A program made the translations under genes and the position numbers. Shown here in pieces: positions 34,783 through 43,340 of a stretch of 64,000 bases of DNA. This stretch comes from Flavobacteriaceae bacterium (GTDB taxonomy: Bacteria > Bacteroidota > Bacteroidia > Flavobacteriales > Flavobacteriaceae). The notes beneath the pieces were generated by a model. That model did no database searches, was not told where the DNA came from, and was given only the letters and a program-made list of their open reading frames with translations. How positions within the stretch are numbered: the first letter of the stretch is position 1; every line of letters starts with the position of its first letter. The DNA lies in NCBI GenBank assembly GCA_014075215.1, contig CP046177.1, positions 3,162,501 to 3,226,500 of the forward strand, written 5' to 3'.

Positions 34783-35595
34783 TTAATCAATAAACTTATC
34801 CATTACAGCGTCACTAACTCCCATATTGGAAAACCCTCCATCGTGAAACAGGTTTTGTAACGTCACTTTTTTTGTCAAATCCGAAAACAAAGAAATGGTA
34901 TAATCCGCACACTCCAGATCAGTTGCATTTCCCAGAGGGGCCATTTTTTCCGCATAAGCTAAAAAACCGTCAAAACCTTTTACCCCACTTCCGGCAGTGG
35001 TTGGTGTTGGAGATTGAGAAATGGTATTGACTCTTACATTGTGATCGCGTCCAAAGAAATAACCAAAACTACGGGCAATGCTTTCCAAATATGCTTTGTT
35101 GTCTGCCATATCATTATAATCGGGAAATACGCGTTGGGCAGCCATATAGGTTAGTGCCACAATACTTCCCCATTCGTTTATAGCCTGCTTATTATACAGA
35201 ACATTCATTACTTTATGAAAAGACACTGCTGAAACATCCCAGCCTTTGGTAGTAAAATCATATTTTGGATCCGTATAATGGCGTCCTTTACGAACATTTA
35301 CGGACATCCCAATAGAATGCAGGACAAAATCAATTTTTCCTCCCAAGACCTCCATAGATGTTTCTACGAGGTTTTCCAAATCTTCTATAGAAGTTGCATC
35401 TGCCGGAATTATTTCCGATCCGGTTTTTGCAGCCAAATCTTTAATTGCGCCCATTCTCATGGCTATCGGAGCGTTCGTCAGTACAAATTCCGCTCCTTCT
35501 TCATGAGCTCTTTCCGCTGTTTTCCAGGCTATGGATTTTTCATCTAATGCTCCAAAAATAATTCCTCTTTTTCCTTTTAATAAGTTATAAGACAT
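34783..35595 (-). CDS. fabI: Enoyl-[acyl-carrier-protein] reductase (NADH)
   Basis: 270 residues, short-chain dehydrogenase fold. N-terminal GIIFGALDEKSIAWKTA nucleotide-binding loop; the catalytic set matches FabI: ALTYMAAQRVFPDYNDMADNK contains the two tyrosines and the lysine in the E. coli spacing. Reduces enoyl-ACP in the last step of fatty-acid elongation. Monocistronic here; in relatives it is often next to recN, and the island 36039-40657 lies exactly between the two. A TATATTTG -7 box lies 29 bp upstream of the start. Confidence 0.95.
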   Translation of the reverse strand: MSYNLLKGKRGIIFGALDEKSIAWKTAERAHEEGAEFVLTNAPIAMRMGAIKDLAAKTGSEIIPADATSIEDLENLVETSMEVLGGKIDFVLHSIGMSVNVRKGRHYTDPKYDFTTKGWDVSAVSFHKVMNVLYNKQAINEWGSIVALTYMAAQRVFPDYNDMADNKAYLESIARSFGYFFGRDHNVRVNTISQSPTPTTAGSGVKGFDGFLAYAEKMAPLGNATDLECADYTISLFSDLTKKVTLQNLFHDGGFSNMGVSDAVMDKFID

Positions 35596-35623
35596 TTCTT
35601 AAAGTTTAGTTTTTATGTATCGG

Positions 35624-35631
35624 CAAATATA
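35624..35631 (-). promoter_or_regulatory. Candidate -7 box (TATATTTG) for fabI
   Basis: Perfect TAnnTTTG on the minus strand with an untranslated leader of about 25 nt. The region upstream of it (35634-35652) is a family B end fragment (GAACTCATCTTAATTTT), so the -33 position may be supplied by repeat DNA. Confidence 0.45.
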
Positions 35632-35633
35632 AT

Positions 35634-35783
35634 GAACTCATCTTAATTTTATTCGCTGTTAATTCAGCTAATGGCTATGAGTAGCTTTGGGAGAACAATC
35701 ATTCCGGTCCTTTGTAAAATGAGGATATCTTGTGTATTTTGATATTCAGTAGATTAAAAGATTAAAAAATTGAGACCTTTGAA
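35634..35783. repeat. Fragments of family B and family A repeat ends
   Basis: GAACTCATCTTAATTTT at 35634-35650 is a family B end; TGAGACCTTTG at 35771-35781 is a family A end. Neither has its matching partner end nearby. Between them there is AT-rich sequence with no gene. Confidence 0.5.
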
Positions 35784-35796
35784 AAATTATTACAAA

Positions 35797-35981
35797 TTAA
35801 GGGCACCTCTAAAAACTGGTTTAGTCAATGAAAATGAGCGAAAAATTCAAGAACAAGGCGGAAAGTAAAATATTCCGCAGACGTAGCCATAGTTACGTTG
35901 AAGAAAGATTTTATTTGACAACGATGTTATTGGATTTTGCAGCCATTTGTAATAAAAAGTAGTTTTTAGAGGTGCCCTTAA
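35797..35981. repeat. MITE-like family C element flanked by TTAA
   Basis: Terminal inverted repeats GGGCACCTCTAAAAACT (35801-35817) and AGTTTTTAGAGGTGCCC (35961-35977), 17 bp and perfect, each flanked by TTAA. TTAA may be a target duplication or part of a 21-bp inverted repeat. The 143-bp interior has only short spurious frames. It sits at the left edge of the BcgI-like restriction island. Confidence 0.85.
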
Positions 35982-35992
35982 GTAATCTTTAT

Positions 35993-36000
35993 TATATTTG
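35993..36000 (+). promoter_or_regulatory. Candidate -7 box (TATATTTG) for the XRE regulator
   Basis: Perfect TAnnTTTG match 38 bp before the ATG at 36039, only 11 bp from the right end of the family C element. Downstream ACTAGCAAGTTTAAAATAAGC could hold an operator for the regulator, but I see no clean palindrome. Confidence 0.4.
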
Positions 36001-36038
36001 CTTATTACTAGCAAGTTTAAAATAAGCAAGATTTATTT

Positions 36039-36362
36039 ATGGCAACATTTGGAGAGTTTTTGAAAAAAGAACGAGAAAAAAAAGAAATGAATCAAAGTGA
36101 TTTTGGTCAAGGGATTGGAATCATAATGACTGACATTAGTAAAATAGAAAATGGACGGAAGAAATTCCCGTTTAATAATTTACAACGACTTTCAGAATTT
36201 TTGAATAAAAACTTAGAAGAATTAAAAACTTTATATGTTGCTGATATTATTGTTAATGAAGTTCATAAATATAAATGTTCAGACAATGTTTTTTCCGTTG
36301 CAGAAGCGCAATCAAAATACAGAAAAAATAAGAATGTAAAACAAGGTAATTTCAATTTTTAA
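36039..36362 (+). CDS. XRE-family regulator of the restriction island
   Basis: 107 residues. The helix-turn-helix lies at about 6-60 (LKKEREKKEMNQSDFGQGIG, then DISKIENGRKKFPFNNLQRL), a Cro/C1 type domain; the 45-residue C-terminal tail is Lys/Asn rich without known domain. Its stop is 2 nt before the start of the fused restriction-methylation gene, so it is in the same operon and is likely a controller-type regulator. Slightly longer than classic C proteins (about 80 residues). Confidence 0.82.
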   Translation: MATFGEFLKKEREKKEMNQSDFGQGIGIIMTDISKIENGRKKFPFNNLQRLSEFLNKNLEELKTLYVADIIVNEVHKYKCSDNVFSVAEAQSKYRKNKNVKQGNFNF

Positions 36363-36364
36363 TT

Positions 36365-37793
36365 ATGTCAAACGAAAGAAAAACCGAAAATATAGTTAGA
36401 AATCATTTTAATAAGTTTCTTTCAAGTATTGAAATAGAGGAGCAAAAATCCGATAATGCTAAAATTGATAAATTACTAAAATCCGCATCAAAAAAAGGAA
36501 ATGGCAGAGGGTTCCCGGAGTTTATTATTACCTATAAAACAAATTCGGATTTATTAATAGTCATTGAATGTAAGGCAGATGTTACAAAACACGAAAGCAA
36601 AACTAAAGATAAATATTCTGATTATGCGGCAGATGGAGTGTTATTATATTCTTCCTATTTATCTAAAGATTTTGATGTACTTGCTATTGCGGTAAGTGGT
36701 GAAGATAAAAGAAACTTAAAAGTTTCACATTTTCTGCATCTAAAAAGAGAGCGAAAAGCAACTGAAATATTTGATGACAAACTGCTTTCAGCAGAAGATT
36801 ATTTAAATGGGTATTTAAAAAGCCCCGAAAAATTTAGACAAGATTATAAAATTCTTCTTGACTTTACAAAAAAATTGAATGAAAAGTTACATACAAATAA
36901 AATTTTAGAAAATCAACGCAGTTTGTTATTAAGTTGTGTTTTAATTGCTCTTGAAAATCCTGCTTTTAAAAATTCTTATGCATCACATAAAACGCCAAAA
37001 AACTTAGCAAATTCATTAGTTCAAACGGTTTCTAACGAATTAGAAAGTGCAAATATTTCCGGAGATAAACTAAATAATCTGAATGTTCAATTTAGTTTTA
37101 TAAAGACAGATACTTCTCTTTCGCGAAAAGATAAAGTATTAAAAGAGTTAATTGATGAAATAGATGAGAACATAAATCAATTCATAAAAACCCACGAATA
37201 TTTTGATGTATTAGGTCAATTATATATTGAGTTTTTAAGATATGCAAATAGTGATAAAGGTTTGGGAATTGTTTTAACTCCACCTCATATAACAGAATTA
37301 TTTGCTGAATTAGCAGAAGTCAATAAAAATTCTATTGCATATGATAACTGTACAGGAACCGGAGGTTTTCTAATTTCTGCCATGAAAAAAATGATTGAAG
37401 ACACAAAAGGAGATAAAGAAAAAGAAGATAAAATAAAAACGAAGCAGCTTATAGGTACAGAGTATCAATCTCATATTTACGCTTTGGCTGTCTCTAATAT
37501 GTATATACACCAGGACGGTAAGACTAATATAATAAACGGTAGTTGTTTTGAACCAAACATTATTAAGGAAGTAAAAGCAAAAAAACCAACAGTTGGTTTT
37601 TTGAACCCTCCCTATAAAGCAAATAAAAAAATAGACACAGACGAATTTGAATTTATTTTGAATAATTTAGAATGTTTGGTTGATGGCGGAACTTGCATTG
37701 CTATTGTTCCTATGCAAAGTGCCTTAGCAACAAAAGGAAAAGTTTATGAGTTTAAAAAGCAACTATTAAAAAAGCACACTCTTGATGCTGTTT
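36365..37793 (+). pseudogene. BcgI-like fused restriction-methylation subunit, 5' part (interrupted by IS)
   Basis: First 476 codons of a protein of about 610 residues. The N-terminus has a PD-(D/E)xK nuclease signature, GFPEFIITY (Glu52) and LLIVIECKAD (Glu68, Lys70). A helical linker follows, then an N6-adenine methylase domain with motif I DNCTGTGGF (about 326) and motif IV FLNPPYKAN (about 413). Nuclease plus methylase in one chain with a separate specificity subunit is the plan of BcgI-type (type IIB) systems. The frame is cut after TLDAV by the ISKra4-type element; the current open frame runs 12 more codons into the IS and ends at 37831. Confidence 0.85.
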
Positions 37794-37858
37794 GGGTGCA
37801 TAACATTTTGTCGCGAAATAGTTATTTTTAAGGATTAACTTTTAAAAGCGACACCATT

Positions 37859-38071
37859 ATGATTAGCGAAGAGGAATTTTTAGCCCAAGCCAAGAAGCGT
37901 TATCAAGCGATAGCAAAATTATCAAACATAAAGAGTTACTATGATTACGAAAAGACTTTTGATCAAATATGGACGGACTATGGTCGAGAGGTTTTAGAGA
38001 GAAGTATAAGCGAACCATCTAAAGACAGGCGTAAAAAAAAACTTATCACGTTACGGAAAGATAGAGATTAA
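37859..38071 (+). CDS. ISKra4 transposase, N-terminal frame
   Basis: 70 codons starting MISEEEFLAQAKKRY. It ends soon after a run of nine A (38033-38041). The -1 frame at this run continues SRYGKIEINNTHPFSEKVNG and joins the main transposase frame without a stop, so the two frames probably make one protein by slippage on the A9 run. The alternative is a frameshift mutation; the exactness of the A-run argues for programmed slippage. Confidence 0.7.
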   Translation: MISEEEFLAQAKKRYQAIAKLSNIKSYYDYEKTFDQIWTDYGREVLERSISEPSKDRRKKKLITLRKDRD

Positions 38072-38123
38072 CAACACTCATCCCTTTAGTGAAAAAGTCA
38101 ATGGATTTAAGATAAGTCCCTAT

Positions 38124-39065
38124 ATGCAAGACAAAATGATTTATATTGGTCAAAACGATTGTTATGGAGATGGTCATGAAGTTTTATCGAATCTTCTAGG
38201 TGTTTCAGTCAATGCGATGCAGCTTTACAGAGTCACAGACTTTTATGGTGGTTTATTAGAGCAAGAAAAAGTATTGGAGGTTGATGCCGTTGAACCTGAT
38301 ATTCTTAAGGTAGATAACCAAGAGTGCATATATGCTATGGTCGATGGGTCGATGCTTTTCACTCGGGAAGAGGCTTGGAAAGAAGTAAAATTAGGCAGAA
38401 TTTTTAAACAGAGTAGCTGTATGGACATATCAAATAAACGTGGATGGATACGCCATTCGTTGTATGAAGCATATTTAGGCAAAGCTGATAAGTTTACAGA
38501 TAGAATGGATAGATACTTAGGCTGTTACAGGAGTATTGATAAGCGACTGATTTTTGTTGGTGATGGTGCTAGATGGATATGGAAATGGGTAGATCAACAT
38601 TACCCTTTTGCCACACAAATATTGGATTGGTATCATGCTTTAGAACATTTACACGATTTTGCTAAGGTTTGTCTCTCTAATCAAGAGTCATATAACAGTT
38701 GGGTTGGTCAACAGGAGCAACTACTAAAAAACAGTCAAGTAAATCAAGTCATTGAGAATATCAAAAACTTAGAATTGACAAAGCAAAATCAACGTAAACA
38801 ACAAAGCCAACTTATCACATATTATACCGAAAATAGGTCGCGTATGGACTATCAGCAATATCAAAATACAGGAGCAGGTATTATAGGATCTGGAGCCATA
38901 GAAGCAGCTAACAGGGAGGTTGTTCAAAAAAGAATGAAACTCTCTGGACAACGTTGGTCTAAAATTGGAGCTCAAAATATGCTCACATTAAGAACAACTA
39001 AACTGAGTGATAAATGGAACAAAGTAGTTAACCTAATCTGTACTGAGAAAAATAAAGCTGCTTAA
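38124..39065 (+). CDS. ISKra4 transposase, catalytic frame
   Basis: 313 residues from the first ATG; the open frame extends upstream to the A9 slip site. ISKra4 features: AMVDGSMLF, VGDGARWIWKW (Asp), LDWYHALEHL and GSGAIEAANREVVQKRMKLS with GQRW, holding the catalytic Glu. It cuts and joins the 20-bp ends of its element. Transcribed in the same direction as the interrupted host operon. Confidence 0.9.
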   Translation: MQDKMIYIGQNDCYGDGHEVLSNLLGVSVNAMQLYRVTDFYGGLLEQEKVLEVDAVEPDILKVDNQECIYAMVDGSMLFTREEAWKEVKLGRIFKQSSCMDISNKRGWIRHSLYEAYLGKADKFTDRMDRYLGCYRSIDKRLIFVGDGARWIWKWVDQHYPFATQILDWYHALEHLHDFAKVCLSNQESYNSWVGQQEQLLKNSQVNQVIENIKNLELTKQNQRKQQSQLITYYTENRSRMDYQQYQNTGAGIIGSGAIEAANREVVQKRMKLSGQRWSKIGAQNMLTLRTTKLSDKWNKVVNLICTEKNKAA

Positions 39066-39095
39066 AACGACAAAATGTTATGCACCCTGCTGTTT

Positions 39096-39490
39096 TATCT
39101 ATGCCAGATGAATTATTTTTTAATTCTAAAGTTGGTGTAGTTTCTTGTATAATGATTTTTAAAGCACATAAACCGCATCCAAAAGGAAAAGAAACTTATT
39201 TTGGTTATTATAAAGATGATGGCTTTGTAAAAAGAAAAATTCAAGGAAGATTTGATGCTTTTGGTAGGTGGAAAACCATAAAAGACAAGTGGATTTCAAA
39301 TTATATGAATAGAAAACAAGAAGCAGGATTTAGTGTAAACAGAGTAGTAACTGCTGATGATGAATGGGTTGCAGAAGCATATATGAAAACAGATTATTCA
39401 AAATTGTCAGATGAAGATTTTACGGATACAATTCTAGATTATGTAACTTTTTTATTCAATAATAAAGTAAATATGGAAGATTATGAGTAA
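39096..39490 (+). pseudogene. BcgI-like restriction-methylation subunit, 3' part
   Basis: The rest of the gene broken by the IS: LSMPDELFFNSKVGVV, then MIFKAHKPHPKGKETYFG and a C-terminal segment to DYE. SMPDELF plus the following strand is the usual sequence after the motif-IV region in type I/IIG methylases. A new ATG inside the IS end (39080) could allow translation of this piece alone, which would be inactive. Its end overlaps the next small gene by 8 nt. Confidence 0.85.
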
Positions 39491-39680
39491 AGAAACCAAA
39501 CCCAAATATTATTGGGCAAAAATGTACAAAGACAAAGAAATTAACTACGAGCTTAAAGTTACAATGGACGATACATATATCTATTTTGTAAGAAATAAAG
39601 ATGGTGTTTGTGCGTGGCATTGTGGTAGTTTACTTAAAACAGATTATAGGATTTTAGGAATAAGGGAATGCAACGACTAG
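39483..39680 (+). CDS. Small hypothetical protein in the restriction operon
   Basis: 65 residues, MSKETKPKYYWAKMYKDKEI, no family recognised. Overlaps the methylase end by 8 nt and the specificity gene start by 13 nt, so it is translated as part of the operon. Basic and aromatic, with a beta-hairpin-like pattern (TMDDTYIYFVRNKDGV). Could be a small accessory of the complex or an anti-restriction-control factor; no evidence favours either. Confidence 0.6.
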   Translation: MSKETKPKYYWAKMYKDKEINYELKVTMDDTYIYFVRNKDGVCAWHCGSLLKTDYRILGIRECND

Positions 39681-40657
39681 TTAAAATATCTGATTTGTTT
39701 GAAATTAAATACGGTAATAGTCTAGAATTAATAAACTTAGAACAGTGTACGTCTACTGATTATTGCGCAATACCTTTTGTGTCAAGAACAGAAAAAAACA
39801 ATGGTGTTTCCGCTTATGTTTTTGAATTAATTGACATAGCACCTAACCCAAAACACACGCTTTCCGTTGCTGTTGGAGGTTCCGTACTTTCTACTTTTTA
39901 TCAACCCAAAGAATTTTATACGGGGTTTCATGTACTTGTTTTATCGCCCAAAAAAAAACTATCTGTTGTAGAAATGCTATTTTATGCTAAATGTATTTCA
40001 AGTAATAAGTACAAATATAGCTATGGTAGACAAGCAAATAAAACAATGAAATATCTGCTAATACCTGAAACTGTTCCAAATCGAATTATTGAAAATTTAT
40101 CAAATTTTAAATCAAGTTTAGAAAATAATCTAAAACAAAAACCTATTCTTAGCAAAAGAATGCATCTTGATATTAGTAATTGGAAATTATTTTCTTTAAG
40201 TGATTTATTTACAATTACAGGTAGCAAAACTACTTCCAAACAAGAGCTTGAGGAGATCGGAGAAGGAATGTTTCCGAATGTTACTACTCAGGCAACGAAT
40301 AATGGTGTAGATAAATTTTATGACATTTATACAGAAGAAGGGAATATCTTAACTGTTGATAGTGCAGTTTTAGGATATTGTTCTTATCAACCTTTAAGGT
40401 TTTCTGCAAGTGACCACGTTGAAAAACTAATCCCAAAGTTTAAGATGAATGGTTATGTTGCGATGTTTTTTGTAACCATTTTGAATTTAGAACAGTATCG
40501 CTACAATTATGGTCGAAAAGCAAGTCAAACAAGAATGAAATCTATATCAATAAAACTACCTGAAAAAAAAGGCCAACCAGACTTTGAATTGATGGAAAAT
40601 TATATCAAATCATTACCTTACTCAAGGTCACTAAGGAAGTTATCAACGCTAAACTAA
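39668..40657 (+). CDS. Specificity subunit of BcgI-like/type I-like RM system
   Basis: 329 residues made of two related halves: LVKISDLFEIKYGNSLEL (1-150) and WKLFSLSDLFTITGSKTTSK (about 167-320), i.e. two target-recognition domains. The length fits the B subunit of BcgI-type enzymes (about 340). Repeated YSYGRQANKTMKYLLIP and YNYGRKASQTRMKSISIKLP ends mark the two domains. It would bind an asymmetric bipartite site. With the A subunit broken, it has no active partner here. Convergent with recN, 12 bp apart. Confidence 0.85.
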   Translation: MQRLVKISDLFEIKYGNSLELINLEQCTSTDYCAIPFVSRTEKNNGVSAYVFELIDIAPNPKHTLSVAVGGSVLSTFYQPKEFYTGFHVLVLSPKKKLSVVEMLFYAKCISSNKYKYSYGRQANKTMKYLLIPETVPNRIIENLSNFKSSLENNLKQKPILSKRMHLDISNWKLFSLSDLFTITGSKTTSKQELEEIGEGMFPNVTTQATNNGVDKFYDIYTEEGNILTVDSAVLGYCSYQPLRFSASDHVEKLIPKFKMNGYVAMFFVTILNLEQYRYNYGRKASQTRMKSISIKLPEKKGQPDFELMENYIKSLPYSRSLRKLSTLN

Positions 40658-40669
40658 ACGGATACTCAA

Positions 40670-42325
40670 TTATAAACTTAGCAATTCTCTGGCATGAATC
40701 ATCGCACTATCTGAAATATCTTTACCACTTAGCATTTCTGCAATTTCTACGATTCTCTCATCGGTTGAGAGCTGTCTTATATTTGTTGTAGTTATGCCAT
40801 TCGCAATTTCTTTATATACTTTGTAATGTTGATCTCCTTTTGCTGCAATCTGCGGCAGGTGCGTAATAGCAATTACCTGCATTTTAGTACTCATTTGCTT
40901 CATAATGCTTGCCATTTTATTTGAAATTTTGCCGGATACACCTGTATCTATTTCATCAAAAATAATGGCAGGTAATTTTGTGTTTTCAGATAGCACTTTC
41001 TTAATAGAGAGCATGACTCTGGAAAGTTCTCCTCCTGAAGCTACTTTTTTTAATTCGCCAAAATTTGCTCCCTTATTAGCAGAAAACAAAAATGACAGAG
41101 TATCTTTTCCATTTGAATAATACGTCTCGGAAGGTACTACTTCAATAGAAAATTTTGCGTGTACCATTCCCAGATTTATTAATAAATTTTCTAATTTGTG
41201 TTTCAGGTTAGGAATGGCTTTTTTTCTGAATATGGATATATCAGTTGCAATGGCATCGAGATTTGTTTGAACTTTTTGTATGGCTACTTCTTTTTCTTGT
41301 ATAAGTTCTTCTGCATTTTCTACCTGGCCGATTTTTTGAGATAGTGTTTCATAAACGGTTATTAATTCCGAATCAGATGTTACACGGTGTTTTTTCTGCA
41401 GATCGTATAGCAATTGCAGCCTGTCATTGAGTTTTTCTAATTCATTCGGGTTGAAATCTACAGATTCATTTGCATTTTCTAACTCAGAAATAATATCATC
41501 TAATTCTATTTTGATACCGGATATTCTGTCTAATAGTTTCTGATATTCTTTTGAAAAAGAAGCTATTTTTGATATGCTGTTTTCTAAGGTAGAAAAACGA
41601 TTCTGTAAACCTATTTCATCATGAACAGAAAGCTCCAGTGCTCCTGCCAAACTCAATTTGATTTCTTCTATATTGTTTAATTTATCCAGTTTTTCTTCCA
41701 ATTCGGTTTGTTCATCAACTTGTATGTCTGCTTTTGAAAGTTCTTCAAACAAATGTGTATGGTAATCGTATTGTTGATTTGCTTCTTGCTGGCTTTTTAC
41801 TAATTCGGCAGATTCTTTTTTTAGGGTATTAAACAGCAGTAATTCACTTTTATACCGGCTTATTTTGCCCTGATTCTCTGCCAAAGCATCGATTACATCA
41901 AATTGAAATGCACTATCGGATAATTGCAATGTCTGGTGTTGGGAGTGTATATCAATCAGTTTTAATTTTAGCTCATTCAGGATGGATAATGTTACCGGTG
42001 TATCATTGACAAAGGCTCTTGATTTTCCCGATGGTAGAATTTCTCTTCTGATGACGGTATTGGGTTCGTAATCCAAGTCAACCTCTTCAAAAAAATCTTC
42101 TATCTTGTAATCTTTGATTTGGAATTGTGCTTCTACAATGCATTTCTTAGTAGTGTCTTTTAGTGTGGTAATGTCAGCTCTATTTCCCAGTACCAAACCT
42201 AAAGCGCCTAAAAGTATTGATTTACCGGCTCCGGTTTCTCCGGTTATAGTAGATAATCCTGAAGAGAAATCAATAGATAACTCGTCTATTAAGGCATAGT
42301 TGTATATAGATAATGAGTGAAGCAA
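40670..42325 (-). CDS. recN: DNA repair protein RecN
   Basis: 551 residues, SMC-like ATPase. N-terminal Walker A GETGAGKS (29-36), long coiled coils (about 150-370), then the signature SGGELSRVMLS and Walker B IIFDEIDTGVSG. Length and order are normal for RecN. Works on double-strand breaks with RecA. Preceded at 42450 by DUF4835 on the same strand with 124 bp between, so it may have its own promoter. Confidence 0.95.
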   Translation of the reverse strand: MLHSLSIYNYALIDELSIDFSSGLSTITGETGAGKSILLGALGLVLGNRADITTLKDTTKKCIVEAQFQIKDYKIEDFFEEVDLDYEPNTVIRREILPSGKSRAFVNDTPVTLSILNELKLKLIDIHSQHQTLQLSDSAFQFDVIDALAENQGKISRYKSELLLFNTLKKESAELVKSQQEANQQYDYHTHLFEELSKADIQVDEQTELEEKLDKLNNIEEIKLSLAGALELSVHDEIGLQNRFSTLENSISKIASFSKEYQKLLDRISGIKIELDDIISELENANESVDFNPNELEKLNDRLQLLYDLQKKHRVTSDSELITVYETLSQKIGQVENAEELIQEKEVAIQKVQTNLDAIATDISIFRKKAIPNLKHKLENLLINLGMVHAKFSIEVVPSETYYSNGKDTLSFLFSANKGANFGELKKVASGGELSRVMLSIKKVLSENTKLPAIIFDEIDTGVSGKISNKMASIMKQMSTKMQVIAITHLPQIAAKGDQHYKVYKEIANGITTTNIRQLSTDERIVEIAEMLSGKDISDSAMIHARELLSL

Positions 42326-42449
42326 AAGATTGTTTTATATAAATTACAAATTTTAAATTCACAATTACGAATTTTTATATCTTCAATATCAACTGATTAA
42401 ATTTAATTTTTGTGAAATTAATTTTTAGACTCAATATAAGAAATTAAAA

Positions 42450-43340
42450 TTAATTAATTTTTCGCCATTTACTACTATTATTCGGCGAGATTTTTCTTAA
42501 AACCTGTATCAGGCGTTGTTTGCTTCTTGTGTTGGGGCCATCCGAATACATATTTACTATTTCATCTGATTTTGCATCGAAGAAAACCCGGATTAAAAAA
42601 TTACTGATTGTTTTATTTAGTAAACTTTCCATAGAAATTACGGAGTTCTCTATACGTTGCTTTGCATTTTTATTATCATTAACCATTTTATCTAACCCAT
42701 TTCTATGGTAGTTATACAATACACTCCTGTATTGGGTTAGTTTTGTTGATAACAAATTATCTATAAGCATAAATTTGTTTTGATCACCTACTTTATTTTG
42801 CCAGGTTGCCAAGCCGCTTTGTTGTGCTTGTAACATACTATTCTCTGCTTGTTTATAATAAGATTGACCTCCTTTTAGTGCAAAAGTATCAGCGTCAACC
42901 CCCAGAATAATGTATACATAAAAAGCTATGGTAGAAATTAAATTGGAATCAAATCGGGTGGGGTTATATATTAATTGGTCAAACTCATTATATCTAAAAG
43001 AAAAGTCATTGTCTTTTAGATTTAATACGGGCGATGCATACGCAGTTCCAAAAACAGGTCTTGTCGATTGAATCTGAATGGTACCTTTAAACTGGCCGGA
43101 TTCCCACGAAGTAATGATGATCGTCATTGCGCAATTAATTCTTTCCTGAGGTTTTACATTCCTGGAAGTCCATTTTTTCTGATTGATAAATTCCGAAATA
43201 GATTTTTCCAACGTGCTAAAAATTTGCTTATTTGATCCGGGAATTTGATCCGAATTAATCGTTACTAAACAGTTTAGTTCCTGCCCGCTTATAGTTGCCA
43301 TACAAGCAATAAGAAATATTAAAAAAAGAATTTTACGCAT
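42450..43340 (-). CDS. DUF4835 family secreted protein
   Basis: 296 residues with signal peptide (MRKILFLIFLIACMATISGQ). Matches DUF4835: LNCLVTINSDQIPGSNKQIF, KPQERINCAMTIIITSW, PVFGTAYASPVLNLKDNDFSF. In Bacteroidota it sits between coaBC and recN, as here; function unknown, probably envelope related. Start overlaps the coaBC end by 8 nt. Confidence 0.88.
   Translation of the reverse strand: MRKILFLIFLIACMATISGQELNCLVTINSDQIPGSNKQIFSTLEKSISEFINQKKWTSRNVKPQERINCAMTIIITSWESGQFKGTIQIQSTRPVFGTAYASPVLNLKDNDFSFRYNEFDQLIYNPTRFDSNLISTIAFYVYIILGVDADTFALKGGQSYYKQAENSMLQAQQSGLATWQNKVGDQNKFMLIDNLLSTKLTQYRSVLYNYHRNGLDKMVNDNKNAKQRIENSVISMESLLNKTISNFLIRVFFDAKSDEIVNMYSDGPNTRSKQRLIQVLRKISPNNSSKWRKIN

Larger units (their letters stand above)
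37794..39087 (+). mobile_element. ISKra4-family insertion sequence
   Basis: 1294 bp with perfect 20-bp inverted ends GGGTGCATAACATTTTGTCG / CGACAAAATGTTATGCACCC and an 8-bp target duplication TGCTGTTT at 37786-37793 and 39088-39095. Removing the IS and one duplication restores the host gene reading TLDAVLSMPDELFF. Both ends and the duplication are exact, so insertion is recent. Confidence 0.95.

Noticed and set aside
34572..34793. 73-residue plus-strand frame
   Set aside because: It lies almost wholly within the family B repeat and only exists because of it.
35847..36029. 60-residue minus-strand frame
   Set aside because: Lies inside and at the edge of the family C element; composition fits noise.
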